Part shown: positions 10,601 through 17,641 of the stretch, in pieces | Position numbering within the stretch: the first letter of the stretch is position 1 | Layout: every line of letters starts with the position of its first letter | DNA from: JBQCHF01 sp051954955 | GTDB taxonomy: Bacteria > Actinomycetota > Actinomycetes > Motilibacterales > Motilibacteraceae | NCBI GenBank assembly: GCA_051954955.1 | Contig: JBQCHF010000204.1 | Coordinates: 1 to 18,826 of the forward strand | Reading direction: 5' to 3' | DNA: 18,826 nt | The notes under the pieces: generated by a model | The model's database searches: none | Told to the model about the DNA's origin: nothing | What the model saw: only the letters and a program-made list of their open reading frames with translations | Program-made: the position numbers and the translations under genes

Positions 10601-11113
10601 GCGTCGGCCAACGGCGTCGGCGGCAACACCGGACCGGCCTACAGCTGCTCCTCGGCCGTCGCGGTCGCGGGCAGCGGCGGGGCCTCGGTCACGGCCGGCC
10701 CCGGGGTGTGCGAGGGGGTGACCCCGCCGGTCACGCCCCCGGTGACCCCTCCGGTTCCGCCGGTCACGCCCCCGGTGACCCCTCCGGTTCCGCCGGTCAC
10801 GCCCCCGGTCACCCCGCCGGTGACGCCTCCGGTGCCCCCGGGGACGCCTCCGGTCCCGCCGGTCACGCCACCGGTCACCCCGCCCAGCGGCGGCGAGGTG
10901 GTCCCGGGCGAGGTGGTGGTCCCGGAGGTGCCCGCGCAGGTGCCGGCCGGTGAGGTGGCCGGCGAGCAGGTCGAGCAGGGCAGCGTGCTTCCCTCCGCGC
11001 TCGCGCGGACCGGCGGCAACGACCTGGCCGGCGCGGCCGGGCTCGGGCTCCTCGCGCTCCTGACCGGCGGTCTGGCCCGCTTCCGCGGCCGGCGCCGGGC
11101 GGGCGAGCGGTAA
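1616..11113 (+). CDS. Giant (3165 aa) tandem-repeat cell-wall protein with LARTG sorting signal
   Basis: Layout: a short N-terminus (MPFDQLAIAAALALQQQ) with no clear signal peptide; about 16 tandem repeats, mostly near 200 residues, to about residue 3030; a Pro-rich stalk of TPPV/PPVP units at about 3035-3090; a Val/Glu-rich linker; LARTG at 3129-3133; a hydrophobic helix at about 3136-3156; and an RGRRRAGER tail. The end is a textbook sortase substrate, and LAxTG is the motif known for class E sortases of high-GC actinobacteria. Each repeat has a Thr-rich half (AVTGTATGGASG..., then TxT strands), a Gly-rich linker and an acidic half (SGDST, APVA, GSGDGG, GSTGDA). Asp is the main charged residue. 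Four Cys occur, all in the last ~420 residues. It resembles PE_PGRS, collagen-like and silk-like proteins in composition only; no known repeat matches. A wall-anchored fibre or beta-solenoid is my inference. Confidence 0.88.
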   Translation: MPFDQLAIAAALALQQQEQATAQPRTVATAGVSAGDTGSATATSDSSSTTTTGDSTTTTSSDATSGGSGDATASGDTTAASGDGGTAGTTGDSGSTGGSGGGAGGGTGGTAVEVTSGDSGSVTGSSTGGSSGPATSSGSSSASTGSSGPATSTSSGTGGNTGAGSSVSGSTSTAKSGTSGSSASGGTSTGSTATTGSTGSGGTSGDATSKTRSGSSAATGDSTTTTTSSATSGTSGDATSSPTSTARTGDGGTAAVVGSSGSTGDAVGISSGTGSTSGGGGTGGIAVMVLTGSSGAVRGTATGGASGPAGSSVVGNAVSGSTGASSSTATSRGGTTGAATSSSTGGGTSNSGAGGGSGASGAATAASSSSSASAGSGGPTTTSGQGGAGSGGDPNADATRGSTGDGGASGDAATSVKSVSAALSGSSTTNADSTAASGDSGAATSAPVSSATSGDGGSATVVGHSGSTGNAMGWAGSTGDATGGGGSGGIGMVVTSGSSGAVTGTATGGASGPATSSSTGTATTGATGPATSTATATGGTTGASTSTSGATGTATSGAGGASGASGPASATATSTTGGTASSGSGGSGAAGDPTASATSGDTGDGGASGDAKATVRSGSEAASGDSTTSASSGAVSGSSGSATSAPVAQAASGDGGSAAVIGMSGDTGTAFAASGDTGSTSGGGGTGGIDITVTSGSSGAVTGTATGGASGPAAASSTGTATTGATGAATSGATATGGATGAATSTSTATGTATSGPGGASGASGPATATAGSASGSTTGGSGTGGSGDAGDPTATAISGSTGDGGASGDTRTRVSSGSAAASGSTSTDAASGAMSGSSGSATSAPMAVAQSGSGGSATVMGASGSTGDAIALPGRTGDAAGGGGTGGVEVHVTTGASGAVTGTATGGASGPATASSTGNATTGATGAATSGATATGGASGAATSTSTATGTATSGPGGASGASGAATAGATSTSGSTGATGTSGSGGSGDGGNPTSTAISGDTGAGGTSGDAGSKVRSGSEAITGSTSTSADSAAVSGDSGSATSAPVAMAGSGDGGSAAVLGGSGSTGDAVVMGARSGDSSGGGGTGGVEIVATTGPSGAVTGSATGGASGASTAAANGTATSGATGPATSGATATGGTSGAATSTSTATGAATSGAGGASGASGPATATGASSSGSTSGGLGLGGSGRGGSPSSTAISGSTGDGGASGDTWTEVDSGSGAMSGDTWTGARGTAASGSSGSATSAPMAGSASGDGGSALVLGGSGRSGDVLVGGARSGDASGAGGSGGVEVTGTSGATGAVTGSATGGASGASTATAGGTATSGATGTATGSGTATGGASGPATSTSTAGGTATSGAGGASGASGAATAGSTSASGATGATGTNGSGGSGAADDATATAISGDTGTGGMSGDAASEVGSLSGAASGSTWTKAKGTGLSGSSGDAVALGGAMAGSGAGGDALAGGMSGGSGDISLGHLHSGDSSAAGTGGVEATGTSGTTGAVTGSATGGASGASTATAGGTATSGASGAATGTGTATGGASGAATSTSTGTGAATSGAGGASGGSGAATAAAGSTSGTTSTGSGTGGSGEAGSSGASATSGATGGAGMDSAGDGQEEGSPWAGASGSPWAQVGSGSLAGTGDTSTKASGRGESGSSGAAVAAPVAVAGSGDGGSAAALGASGGSGEVRVKGAGSGDSGAGGTGGVELHGTSGATGAVTGTATGGASGAATAAGVTSATSGATGAATGTGTATGGASGAATSTAGATGSAASGAGGASGTSGAASATAGSSSGATGGGSGTGGSGYGGDSSAVAISGDSGAGGMSGDASLHVGAGSMAQSGDTSTKAKGLGVSGDSGDALAGGTVAAGSGGGGWALTGGMSGPSGDVSVKHASSGDSYGAGGTGGVEITGTSGATGAVTGSATGGASGAATASGSGSATTGATGAATGTGTATGGRTGDARSTVTAGGTVTSGTGGASGTTGAATAAASSSSGSTGGGSGTGGSGGGGDTTATAISGDSGAGGMSGDATLDVVSGSAAMSGDSRTRATGVGVSGDSGSAQAAPVVMAGSGDGGGIAASGSGGWAASLGASGSSGDVSVKGAHTGDSGAAGTGGVEITGTSGATGAVTGTATGGATGAATASGTGSATTGATGAATGSGTATGGSTGAATSTSSATGTATSGAGGASGATGPASATATSSSAPTTGTSGTGGSSAGGGQTKTVVTGDTGNQGVSGDAHAMVGSGSMAVSGDSRTTAYGEGGSGWSGDASAAPVAVAGSGDGGWALAGGMSGSSGDVSVKHARSGDTYDGAGTGGVEITGTSGATGAVTGTATGGASGAATAGSAGTASSGATGAATGTGTARGGNSGAAGSTSTATGTATSGAGSGSGDAHAMVGSMSGASSGDSRTSAEGYGASGDSGEATAAPVAMAGSGDGGTVAVLGGSGWSGNVRIVGARSGDAVDGGGTGGVELHGTSGATGAVTGMATGGASGAATATGTGSATTGATGAATGTGTSTGGNSGAATSASTASGTATSGSGAGSGDAMALVGSASGAASGDSTTDTGAEAYSGDSGDATAGGLVQAGSGDGGWALVDGASGDSGSVGLWGAHSGDAYAKGGTGGVEATLTSGATGAVTGTATGGASGAATGSGSATATSGGTGAATGTATGTGGSTGAAGSTSSATASATSGAPLSGAALAAAGSMSAALSGDSTTSTGASAESGKSGNATAGFEVGAGSGDGGTAAVCGDSGDSGWVGAGWLGTGDALGGGGTGGLEATLTSGATGAVTGTATGGASGAATATDVATAGTGTTGAATATSRGTGGSSGGSTSISGSAGTALSAPGSGSAGTGSTTASVGEAPAVLLGRALDVAPSAGPGSATALAGSTSNARSGNSTTGTGAHAASGGSGKATAASSVWAYSGDGGWAHVSGISGDSGAVKTGGKDCEEDSLFAGGISLTLTSGASGAVTGASTGGASGAASASDRETAVSGGTGAATASANGVGGNTGPAYSCSSAVAVAGSGGASVTAGPGVCEGVTPPVTPPVTPPVPPVTPPVTPPVPPVTPPVTPPVTPPVPPGTPPVPPVTPPVTPPSGGEVVPGEVVVPEVPAQVPAGEVAGEQVEQGSVLPSALARTGGNDLAGAAGLGLLALLTGGLARFRGRRRAGER
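1709..10708 (+). repeat. About 16 tandem ~600-bp coding repeats
   Basis: Using the conserved AVTG(T/S)ATGG motif as the landmark, the Val codon falls at 1978, 2504, 3119, 3716, 4316, 4922, 5522, 6125, 6770, 7370, 7994, 8594, 9053, 9512, 9968 and 10511. The intervals are mostly 597-606 bp. Exceptions are the divergent first unit (526), two moderate insertions (615 and 624), one larger insertion (645), three short units (459, 459, 456) and the divergent last one (543). Intervals are multiples of three except where my hand-read landmark at the first unit may be off by a base or two. Units differ by substitution and are not identical copies. The preceding gene contains shorter, less regular versions of the same turn motifs. 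Confidence 0.85.
10724..10809 (+). repeat. 33-bp perfect direct repeat in the Pro-rich stalk
   Basis: Bases 10724-10756 and 10757-10789 are identical 33-bp units encoding eleven residues of Pro-Val-Thr spacer. The first 20 bases of a third copy follow at 10790-10809. The sequence then continues as looser TPPV units to about 10885. The unit is in frame, so slippage would change stalk length without breaking the protein. Confidence 0.85.
11000..11104 (+). other. Sortase sorting signal: LARTG, hydrophobic helix, basic tail
   Basis: LARTG is encoded at 11000-11014. It is followed by a short polar linker (GND), a roughly 20-residue Ala/Gly/Leu helix, and RFRGRRRAGER before the stop. The spacing is that of a gram-positive cell-wall sorting signal. 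Ala at position 2 instead of Pro fits the LAxTG preference known for class E sortases. No sortase gene lies in this window. Confidence 0.8.
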
Positions 11114-11141
11114 CCGGCAGCGGGTGGTCCGGCAGCACGAC

Positions 11142-11182
11142 GAAGGCCCCCCGCACGCCACCTGGGCGTGCGGGGGGCCTTC
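11142..11182 (+). terminator. GC-rich hairpin terminator after the giant repeat gene
   Basis: A perfect 18-bp stem (GAAGGCCCCCCGCACGCC at 11142-11159 paired with 11165-11182) closes a 5-base loop, 28 bases after the TAA. There is no long T run, only CTTCT at the end, which is common for actinobacterial terminators. It separates the surface-protein genes from lepA and, being symmetric, could act in both directions. Confidence 0.85.
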
Positions 11183-11298
11183 TGCCTGCACGCGCGATGT
11201 GGACCGGGAGCCTGACCCCCGCGTGGGATGATGGGCCCTCGCACCGGCGAGCCGGCTCGCCCAGCCATCCGTCCTGCCAGCCCGACAGAGAGACCTGC

Positions 11299-13155
11299 GT
11301 GCCCGCCAACGCCTCGGCCCCCGAGCCCAGCCGCACCGATCCGGCGCTGATCAGGAACTTCTGCATCATCGCCCACATCGACCACGGCAAGTCCACGCTC
11401 GCCGACCGGATGCTCCAGCTCACCGGCGTCGTCGACGAGCGGGCGATGCGCGCGCAGTACCTGGACCGGATGGACATCGAGCGCGAGCGCGGCATCACCA
11501 TCAAGAGCCAGGCGGTGCGCCTGCCCTGGACCTCCTCGGACGGCCAGACCTACGTCCTCAACATGATCGACACGCCCGGCCACGTCGACTTCACCTACGA
11601 GGTCTCCCGGTCGCTCGCCGCCTGCGAGGGCACCATCCTGCTGGTCGACGCCGCCCAGGGCATCGAGGCGCAGACGTTGGCCAACCTCTATCTCGCGCTG
11701 GAGAACGACCTCCAGATCATCCCGGTGCTCAACAAGATCGACCTGCCGGCCGCGCAGCCGGAGAAGTACGCCGCGGAGCTGGCGCACATCATCGGCTGCG
11801 ACCCCGACGACGTGCTCAAGGTCAGCGCCAAGACCGGCGACGGCGTCCCGGCGCTGCTGGACGAGATCGTCCGCCTGGTGCCCGCCCCGGTAGGCAAGGC
11901 CGACGCCCCCGCCCGCGCCATGATCTTCGACTCGGTCTACGACGCCTACCGCGGCGTGGTCACCTACGTCCGGGTCATCGACGGGCACCTGTCCAAGCGC
12001 GAGCGGATCGCGATGATGTCGACCAAGGCGCAGCACGAGCTGCTCGAGATCGGGGTCATCAGCCCCGAGCCCAAGCCGTCGGACGGCCTCGGCGTCGGCG
12101 AGGTGGGCTACCTCATCACCGGTGTGAAGGACGTGCGCCAGTCCAAGGTCGGCGACACCGTCACCAACGCGGCCAAGCCGGCCGGCGACGCGCTGGGGGG
12201 CTACAAGGACCCCAAGCCGATGGTGTTCTCCGGGCTCTACCCCATCGACGGCGACGACTACCCGGACCTGCGCGAGGCGCTGGACAAGCTCCAGCTCAAC
12301 GACGCCGCGCTGGCCTACGAGCCGGAGACGTCGGCTGCGCTCGGTTTCGGGTTCCGCTGCGGCTTCCTCGGCCTGCTGCACCTCGAGATCGTGCGCGAGC
12401 GGCTCGAGCGCGAGTTCGGGCTCGACCTCATCTCCACCGCGCCCAACGTCGTCTACCGGGTGGTGATGGAGGACGGCAAGGAGCACGTCGTCACCAACCC
12501 GAGCGAGTTCCCGGCCGGGAAGATCGACAAGGTCTTCGAGCCGATGGTGCGCTCCACCATCCTCGCGCCGAGCGACTACGTCGGCGCGATCATGGATCTC
12601 TGCCAGACCCGGCGCGGCACTCTGCTGGGCATGGACTACCTGTCCGAGGACCGCGTCGAGCTGCGCTACACGCTGCCGCTGGCCGAGATCGTCTTCGACT
12701 TCTTCGACGCCCTCAAGTCGCGCACCCGCGGCTACGCCTCGCTCGACTACGAGCCCACCGGGGAGCAGGAGTCCAACCTGGTGAAGGTCGACATCCTGCT
12801 GCAGGGCGAGACGGTCGACGCCTTCAGCGCGATCGTGCACCGGGACAAGGCCTACGGCTACGGCACCACGATGACCGCCAAGCTGCGCGAGCTCATCCCG
12901 CGCCAGCAGTTCGAGGTGCCGATCCAGGCCGCCATCGGCAGCCGGGTCATCGCCCGCGAGAACATCCGCGCCATCCGCAAGGACGTCCTGGCCAAGTGCT
13001 ACGGCGGCGACATCACCCGCAAGCGCAAGCTGCTGGAGAAGCAGAAGGAGGGCAAGAAGCGGATGAAGATGGTCGGCCGGGTGGAGGTCCCGCAGGAGGC
13101 CTTCATCGCCGCCCTCTCCACCGCCGAGCCCGGTCAGGACAAGGGAAAGAAGTAG
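11299..13155 (+). CDS. lepA: Elongation factor 4 (ribosomal back-translocase LepA)
   Basis: GTPase that binds the ribosome and is credited with back-translocation or with 30S assembly. From the chosen GTG the protein is 618 residues, normal for the family. Translational GTPase motifs: G1 AHIDHGKST at 25-33, ERGITIK at 63-69, G3 DTPGH at 91-95, G4 NKID at 145-148, then the G5 SAKTGDG. EF-G-like domains follow, with YEPTGEQ. The LepA-specific C-terminus reads CYGGDITRKRKLLEKQKEGK...MVGRVEVPQEAF. The frame is also open from an ATG at 11197, but the extra 34 residues are not family-like. GTG at 11299 follows GAGAGA at a suitable distance and gives a short N-terminus (MPANASAPEPSRTDPALIRNF) typical of actinobacterial LepA. 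The TAG overlaps the next start by one base. Confidence 0.96.
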   Translation: MPANASAPEPSRTDPALIRNFCIIAHIDHGKSTLADRMLQLTGVVDERAMRAQYLDRMDIERERGITIKSQAVRLPWTSSDGQTYVLNMIDTPGHVDFTYEVSRSLAACEGTILLVDAAQGIEAQTLANLYLALENDLQIIPVLNKIDLPAAQPEKYAAELAHIIGCDPDDVLKVSAKTGDGVPALLDEIVRLVPAPVGKADAPARAMIFDSVYDAYRGVVTYVRVIDGHLSKRERIAMMSTKAQHELLEIGVISPEPKPSDGLGVGEVGYLITGVKDVRQSKVGDTVTNAAKPAGDALGGYKDPKPMVFSGLYPIDGDDYPDLREALDKLQLNDAALAYEPETSAALGFGFRCGFLGLLHLEIVRERLEREFGLDLISTAPNVVYRVVMEDGKEHVVTNPSEFPAGKIDKVFEPMVRSTILAPSDYVGAIMDLCQTRRGTLLGMDYLSEDRVELRYTLPLAEIVFDFFDALKSRTRGYASLDYEPTGEQESNLVKVDILLQGETVDAFSAIVHRDKAYGYGTTMTAKLRELIPRQQFEVPIQAAIGSRVIARENIRAIRKDVLAKCYGGDITRKRKLLEKQKEGKKRMKMVGRVEVPQEAFIAALSTAEPGQDKGKK

Positions 13156-13616
13156 TGCTGTCGGTCGCGCGGCTCTCGGTGGCCGACGCGGCCGACCTGC
13201 TGGCGGCCGGTCTGGCCGGTCGCGTCGCCGCCCTGCGCGGGGTGGACGAGGCGCTGCACGGTGCGCTGATCGAGCAGGCAGCGGGCACCGCGCACTACTT
13301 CGTGGTCCGTGAGGACGCCGTGCTGGTGGCCCGGGTCGACCTCACCGACGTCACCCGCGCCGGGCAGGAGCTGGTGGCCACCCTGGGCTACCAGGTGGCC
13401 GAGGGAGCCACCGGACGCGGCCTCGGCACCGCCGCGGTCGGCATCGTGCTCGACCTCGCCGCCCGCGAGCTCGGTGTCTCGCGCGTGGTCGCGATCACCG
13501 CCACCGGCAACGTCGCTTCGCAGAAGGTGCTGTCCCGCAACGGCTTCGTCCGTGTGGGCGACCTGGTCGAACCCGATGGCGCCCCGGCGCTGCGATACGA
13601 GAAGGTGCTCCGGTGA
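13155..13616 (+). CDS. GNAT family N-acetyltransferase
   Basis: 153 residues. It probably transfers acetyl from acetyl-CoA to an amine; the substrate is unknown. The acetyl-CoA loop is visible as GATGRGLGT at 84-92 (the Q/RxxGxG/A motif), and the second family signature as NVASQKVLSRNGF at 119-131, close to RimJ/RimL-type and related small GNAT enzymes. The GTG start shares its G with the lepA stop (TAGTG), and AAGGGAAAG in the end of lepA can serve as ribosome binding site. The open frame extends further upstream inside lepA, but those codons are a shadow of lepA. The stop overlaps the next gene by 4 bp (GTGA). Translation is therefore likely coupled to lepA. A ribosomal or tRNA-related substrate is possible but only suggested by this neighbour. 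Confidence 0.85.
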   Translation: MLSVARLSVADAADLLAAGLAGRVAALRGVDEALHGALIEQAAGTAHYFVVREDAVLVARVDLTDVTRAGQELVATLGYQVAEGATGRGLGTAAVGIVLDLAARELGVSRVVAITATGNVASQKVLSRNGFVRVGDLVEPDGAPALRYEKVLR

Positions 13617-14326
13617 ACCCCCTCGGCACATCCGCTGCCCTGCTCGCCGTGAGCCGCTGCTTCTCGGTGAAGCCCGACGGCCCCGACGACGTGACCGGCA
13701 TCGACAAGCGGCCCGTCGAGGGCCCGGTGCGGCTCGAGCGGCTCGGTGTCGAGGGGGACGCGGTGCTGGACACCGTGCACCACGGCGGGCCGGACAAGGC
13801 CGTCTACGTCTACGCCGTGGAGGACCTGCGCTGGTGGGCCGGCATGCTCGGCCGGGAGCTCACGCCGGGCGCGTTCGGGGAGAACCTCACCACCGAGGGG
13901 CTCGACGTCACCGGCGCGGTGGTGGGGGAGCGGTGGCGGGTCGGCGGCCCGGACGGCCCGCTGCTGGAGGTCCGCCAGCCGCGCATCCCGTGCGCCACGT
14001 TCCAGCGCCACCTCGACGAGCGCGCGTGGGTCCGCCGCTTCACCGAGCACGGCGCGCCCGGCGCCTACTGCGCGGTACTGGAGGAGGGCGCGGTGCGCGC
14101 CGGCGACATGGTCGAGGTCGTCCACGTGCCCGCGCACGGCGTCACCCTGGGCGAGGTGTTCCTGCCCCGCGAGGCCGACGAGGCCGCCCGCGCCCGGCTG
14201 GCCTCGCTCGCGGCGGTCGACGGCCTGGCGCTGCCGCTGCAGCGGGCCCTCTCGCGCGCCGCGGCGCGGGTGCCGGCGCAGTCCGGCCCCGCAGAGGCGC
14301 CCGCAGAGGTGGCCGCCGGGGCCTGA
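13613..14326 (+). CDS. MOSC domain-containing protein (YiiM-like)
   Basis: 237 residues. MOSC domains carry sulfur or bind molybdenum cofactor; E. coli YiiM, with similar signatures, takes part in reducing N-hydroxylated bases. Visible signatures: EGD...D..HHGGPDKAVYVYAVED at about 47-71, GAFGENLTTEG at 86-96, and QPRIPC at 122-127, whose Cys127 is the conserved reactive residue. A helical C-terminal extension rich in Ala and Arg follows. The GTG start lies inside the last codons of the acetyltransferase gene (4-bp overlap), so this is the third member of a coupled lepA-GNAT-MOSC set. The next gene is 111 bp away. The substrate cannot be told from the sequence; a redox or detoxification role comes from the family. 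Confidence 0.88.
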   Translation: MNPLGTSAALLAVSRCFSVKPDGPDDVTGIDKRPVEGPVRLERLGVEGDAVLDTVHHGGPDKAVYVYAVEDLRWWAGMLGRELTPGAFGENLTTEGLDVTGAVVGERWRVGGPDGPLLEVRQPRIPCATFQRHLDERAWVRRFTEHGAPGAYCAVLEEGAVRAGDMVEVVHVPAHGVTLGEVFLPREADEAARARLASLAAVDGLALPLQRALSRAAARVPAQSGPAEAPAEVAAGA

Positions 14327-14327
14327 C

Positions 14328-14344
14328 TCCTACACTCCGTAGGA
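14328..14344. promoter_or_regulatory. Small inverted repeat in the MOSC-MFS intergenic region
   Basis: TCCTAC and GTAGGA form a 6-bp inverted repeat around a 5-base spacer, one base after the MOSC stop. AAATATCG follows, an unusually AT-rich patch for this DNA. It could be an operator beside a promoter for the transporter gene, or a weak hairpin at the end of the upstream operon. I cannot assign -35 and -10 elements with confidence. Confidence 0.3.
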
Positions 14345-14437
14345 AATATCGTCGCGCCATCGGACGGTGCAAGGATGAGCGCCAAGCCGCAAGCAGGGCA
14401 AGGAAAAGTCGGTCGACATCGCAGCTAGGGTTCAGCC

Positions 14438-15687
14438 ATGAAGCTGCTCGCCCGCGCCCTGCCGCTCGAGGGGGCCGGGCGGACGCTCGCGCTCGCCACG
14501 CTGATCAACACCACCGGCAACGGCATGTTCTACGCCGTCAGCGCCATCTACTTCACCCAGGTGGTGGGCCTGCCCGCGGTGCAGGTCGGGCTGGGGCTCA
14601 CCATCGCCGCCGCCGTAGGGCTCGGCGTCGGCGTGCCGATGGGGCACCTGGCCGACGTGCGCGGCCCGCGCGAGATGCTCGTGGTGCTCACGGTCCTGCT
14701 CGGCGTCGCGGCGCTGGGCTACCTGTTCGTCTCCGGGTTCGCCGGTTTCGTGGCGGTGGCCCTGCTGGTGACGCTGCTGGACCGCTCCAGCGGCGCCGCG
14801 CGGGGTGCGCTCATCGCCACCGTGGGCGAGCCCGGGACCGGGTGCGCCTGCGCGCCTACCTGCGGGCGGTCACCAACGTCGGCATCACCGTGGGCGGGCT
14901 GGTCGGCGCGCTCACCCTGGCGATCGACCGGCCGGCGGTCTACCGCGGCGCTGTCGCTGTGGACGCCGCCACCTACGTCGGGGCCGCGCTGGTGGCCCGG
15001 CGGCTGCCGCACGTGCCGCCCTCCCCGCACTCTGGCGAGGGGCCGCGGCTGGTCGCCCTGCGCGACCGGCCGTTCCTGGTCGTCACCGCGCTCAACGCGG
15101 TCATGGCGCTGCACTACGGCCTGGTCGACGTCGCGCTGCCGCTGTGGGTCGTCGAGCGCACCCACGCGCCCAAGTGGGTGATCGGGCTGCTGCTGCTGGC
15201 CAACACGGTCACCGTGGTGCTGCTGCAGGTGCGGGTGAGCCGCAACGTGGCCACGGTGCAGCAGGGCGCCACCGCCAGCTGGCGGGCGGGGTTGGTGCTG
15301 GCGCTGGCCTGCGTGGTCTACGCCGCCTCAGCCCACGGCGGCCCGCTGCTGGCCGCGCTGGTCCTGGTGGCCGGTGCGCTGGCCCAGGTGGCCGGTGAGC
15401 TGCTGCAGGCCGCGGGCAGCTGGGCGATCGGCTTCGGGCTGGCGCCGCAGAAGGCGCAGGGGCAGTACCAGGGCCTCTACAGCACCGGCTTCGCCGCCTC
15501 GTCGATGCTGGCGCCGGCGGTGCTCACGGCCCTCGTCGTCGGCGGGGGCGCCCCCGGCTGGCTGGTGCTGGGCGCGGTCTTCACCGTGGCCGGGCTCACG
15601 ATGGTGCCGGCCACCCGCTGGGCACTGGGCACAGCGCCCAGCGGCGCCCTGGTGCGCAGCGCGGTCGCGCAGGCACCGAGCGCGTGA
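14438..15687 (+). pseudogene. MFS transporter, split by a one-base frameshift
   Basis: A 12-helix-type major facilitator permease of about 416 residues once the frame is restored, normal for the family; substrate unknown. The first part, from the ATG at 14438, encodes hydrophobic helices and the MFS motif A (GHLADVRGPR at 69-78). Near codon 133 (bases 14834-14837, GAGCCCGGGACC) the coding signal moves to another frame. There it continues convincingly (DRVRLRAYLRAVTNVGITVGG...) through further helices to the TGA at 15685. One extra G in the GGG run would rejoin the halves as ...GEPGDRVRLRAY.... Left as is, translation from 14438 runs on in the wrong frame to 15181 (247 residues). Either the gene is recently broken or a base is missing from the assembly. 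The start has only a weak ribosome binding site. Confidence 0.85.
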
Positions 15688-15694
15688 TCCTCGC

Positions 15695-15735
15695 CACGTG
15701 CACGTGTGCACGGGCGCAAGGACGGACCGAGGTCC
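15695..15735. promoter_or_regulatory. Palindrome cluster upstream of the acyl-CoA synthetase
   Basis: The 76-bp gap holds CACGTGCACGTG at 15695-15706, a perfect 12-bp palindrome. It overlaps a second symmetric pair, GTGCAC-GT-GTGCAC, at 15699-15712. A GGACC-GA-GGTCC inverted repeat lies at 15724-15735, about 30 bases before the start codon. These could be binding sites for a dimeric repressor, such as the TetR-type regulators that often control fatty-acid genes in actinobacteria. No regulator gene is nearby. Confidence 0.3.
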
Positions 15736-15763
15736 TGTCGAACTGCTCTCCGGCGGTGCCACG

Positions 15764-17626
<1,863 letters not shown>

Positions 17627-17641
17627 GGGGTTCTGCCGCAC

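Noticed and set aside
1709..10708. PE_PGRS, collagen or RTX identity for the repeats
   Set aside because: There is no PE domain and no sustained GGAGG pattern. Gly is not at every third residue, and the RTX nonapeptide GGxGxDxUx is absent. The similarity is in composition only.
10724..10885. CRISPR-like direct repeats
   Set aside because: The units are adjacent with no unique spacers, and they are in-frame Pro-rich coding sequence.
6481..10953. Plus-strand alternative frame of about 1490 codons, Arg/His-rich
   Set aside because: It is a frame-shifted shadow of the repeat gene, with no ribosome binding site and implausible composition.
1631..11191. Antisense open frame of about 3186 codons across the whole giant gene
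   Set aside because: Its translation is Ala/Gly/Arg monotony mirroring the GGC/GCC/ACC codon usage of the plus strand. The plus strand has a ribosome binding site, a stalk, a sorting signal and a terminator; the antisense has none of these.
11246..11261. Perfect 16-bp palindrome GGCGAGCCGGCTCGCC in the lepA leader
   Set aside because: A GC-only palindrome of this length is expected by chance a few times in such DNA. I could not tie it to a promoter or regulator.
11197..11298. Upstream ATG start for lepA
   Set aside because: The added 34 residues do not resemble LepA N-termini, and the GTG at 11299 has a better ribosome binding site and family-like length.
13388..14137. Antisense frame over the GNAT and MOSC genes
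   Set aside because: It has no family motifs, and it overlaps two recognisable coding genes on the other strand.
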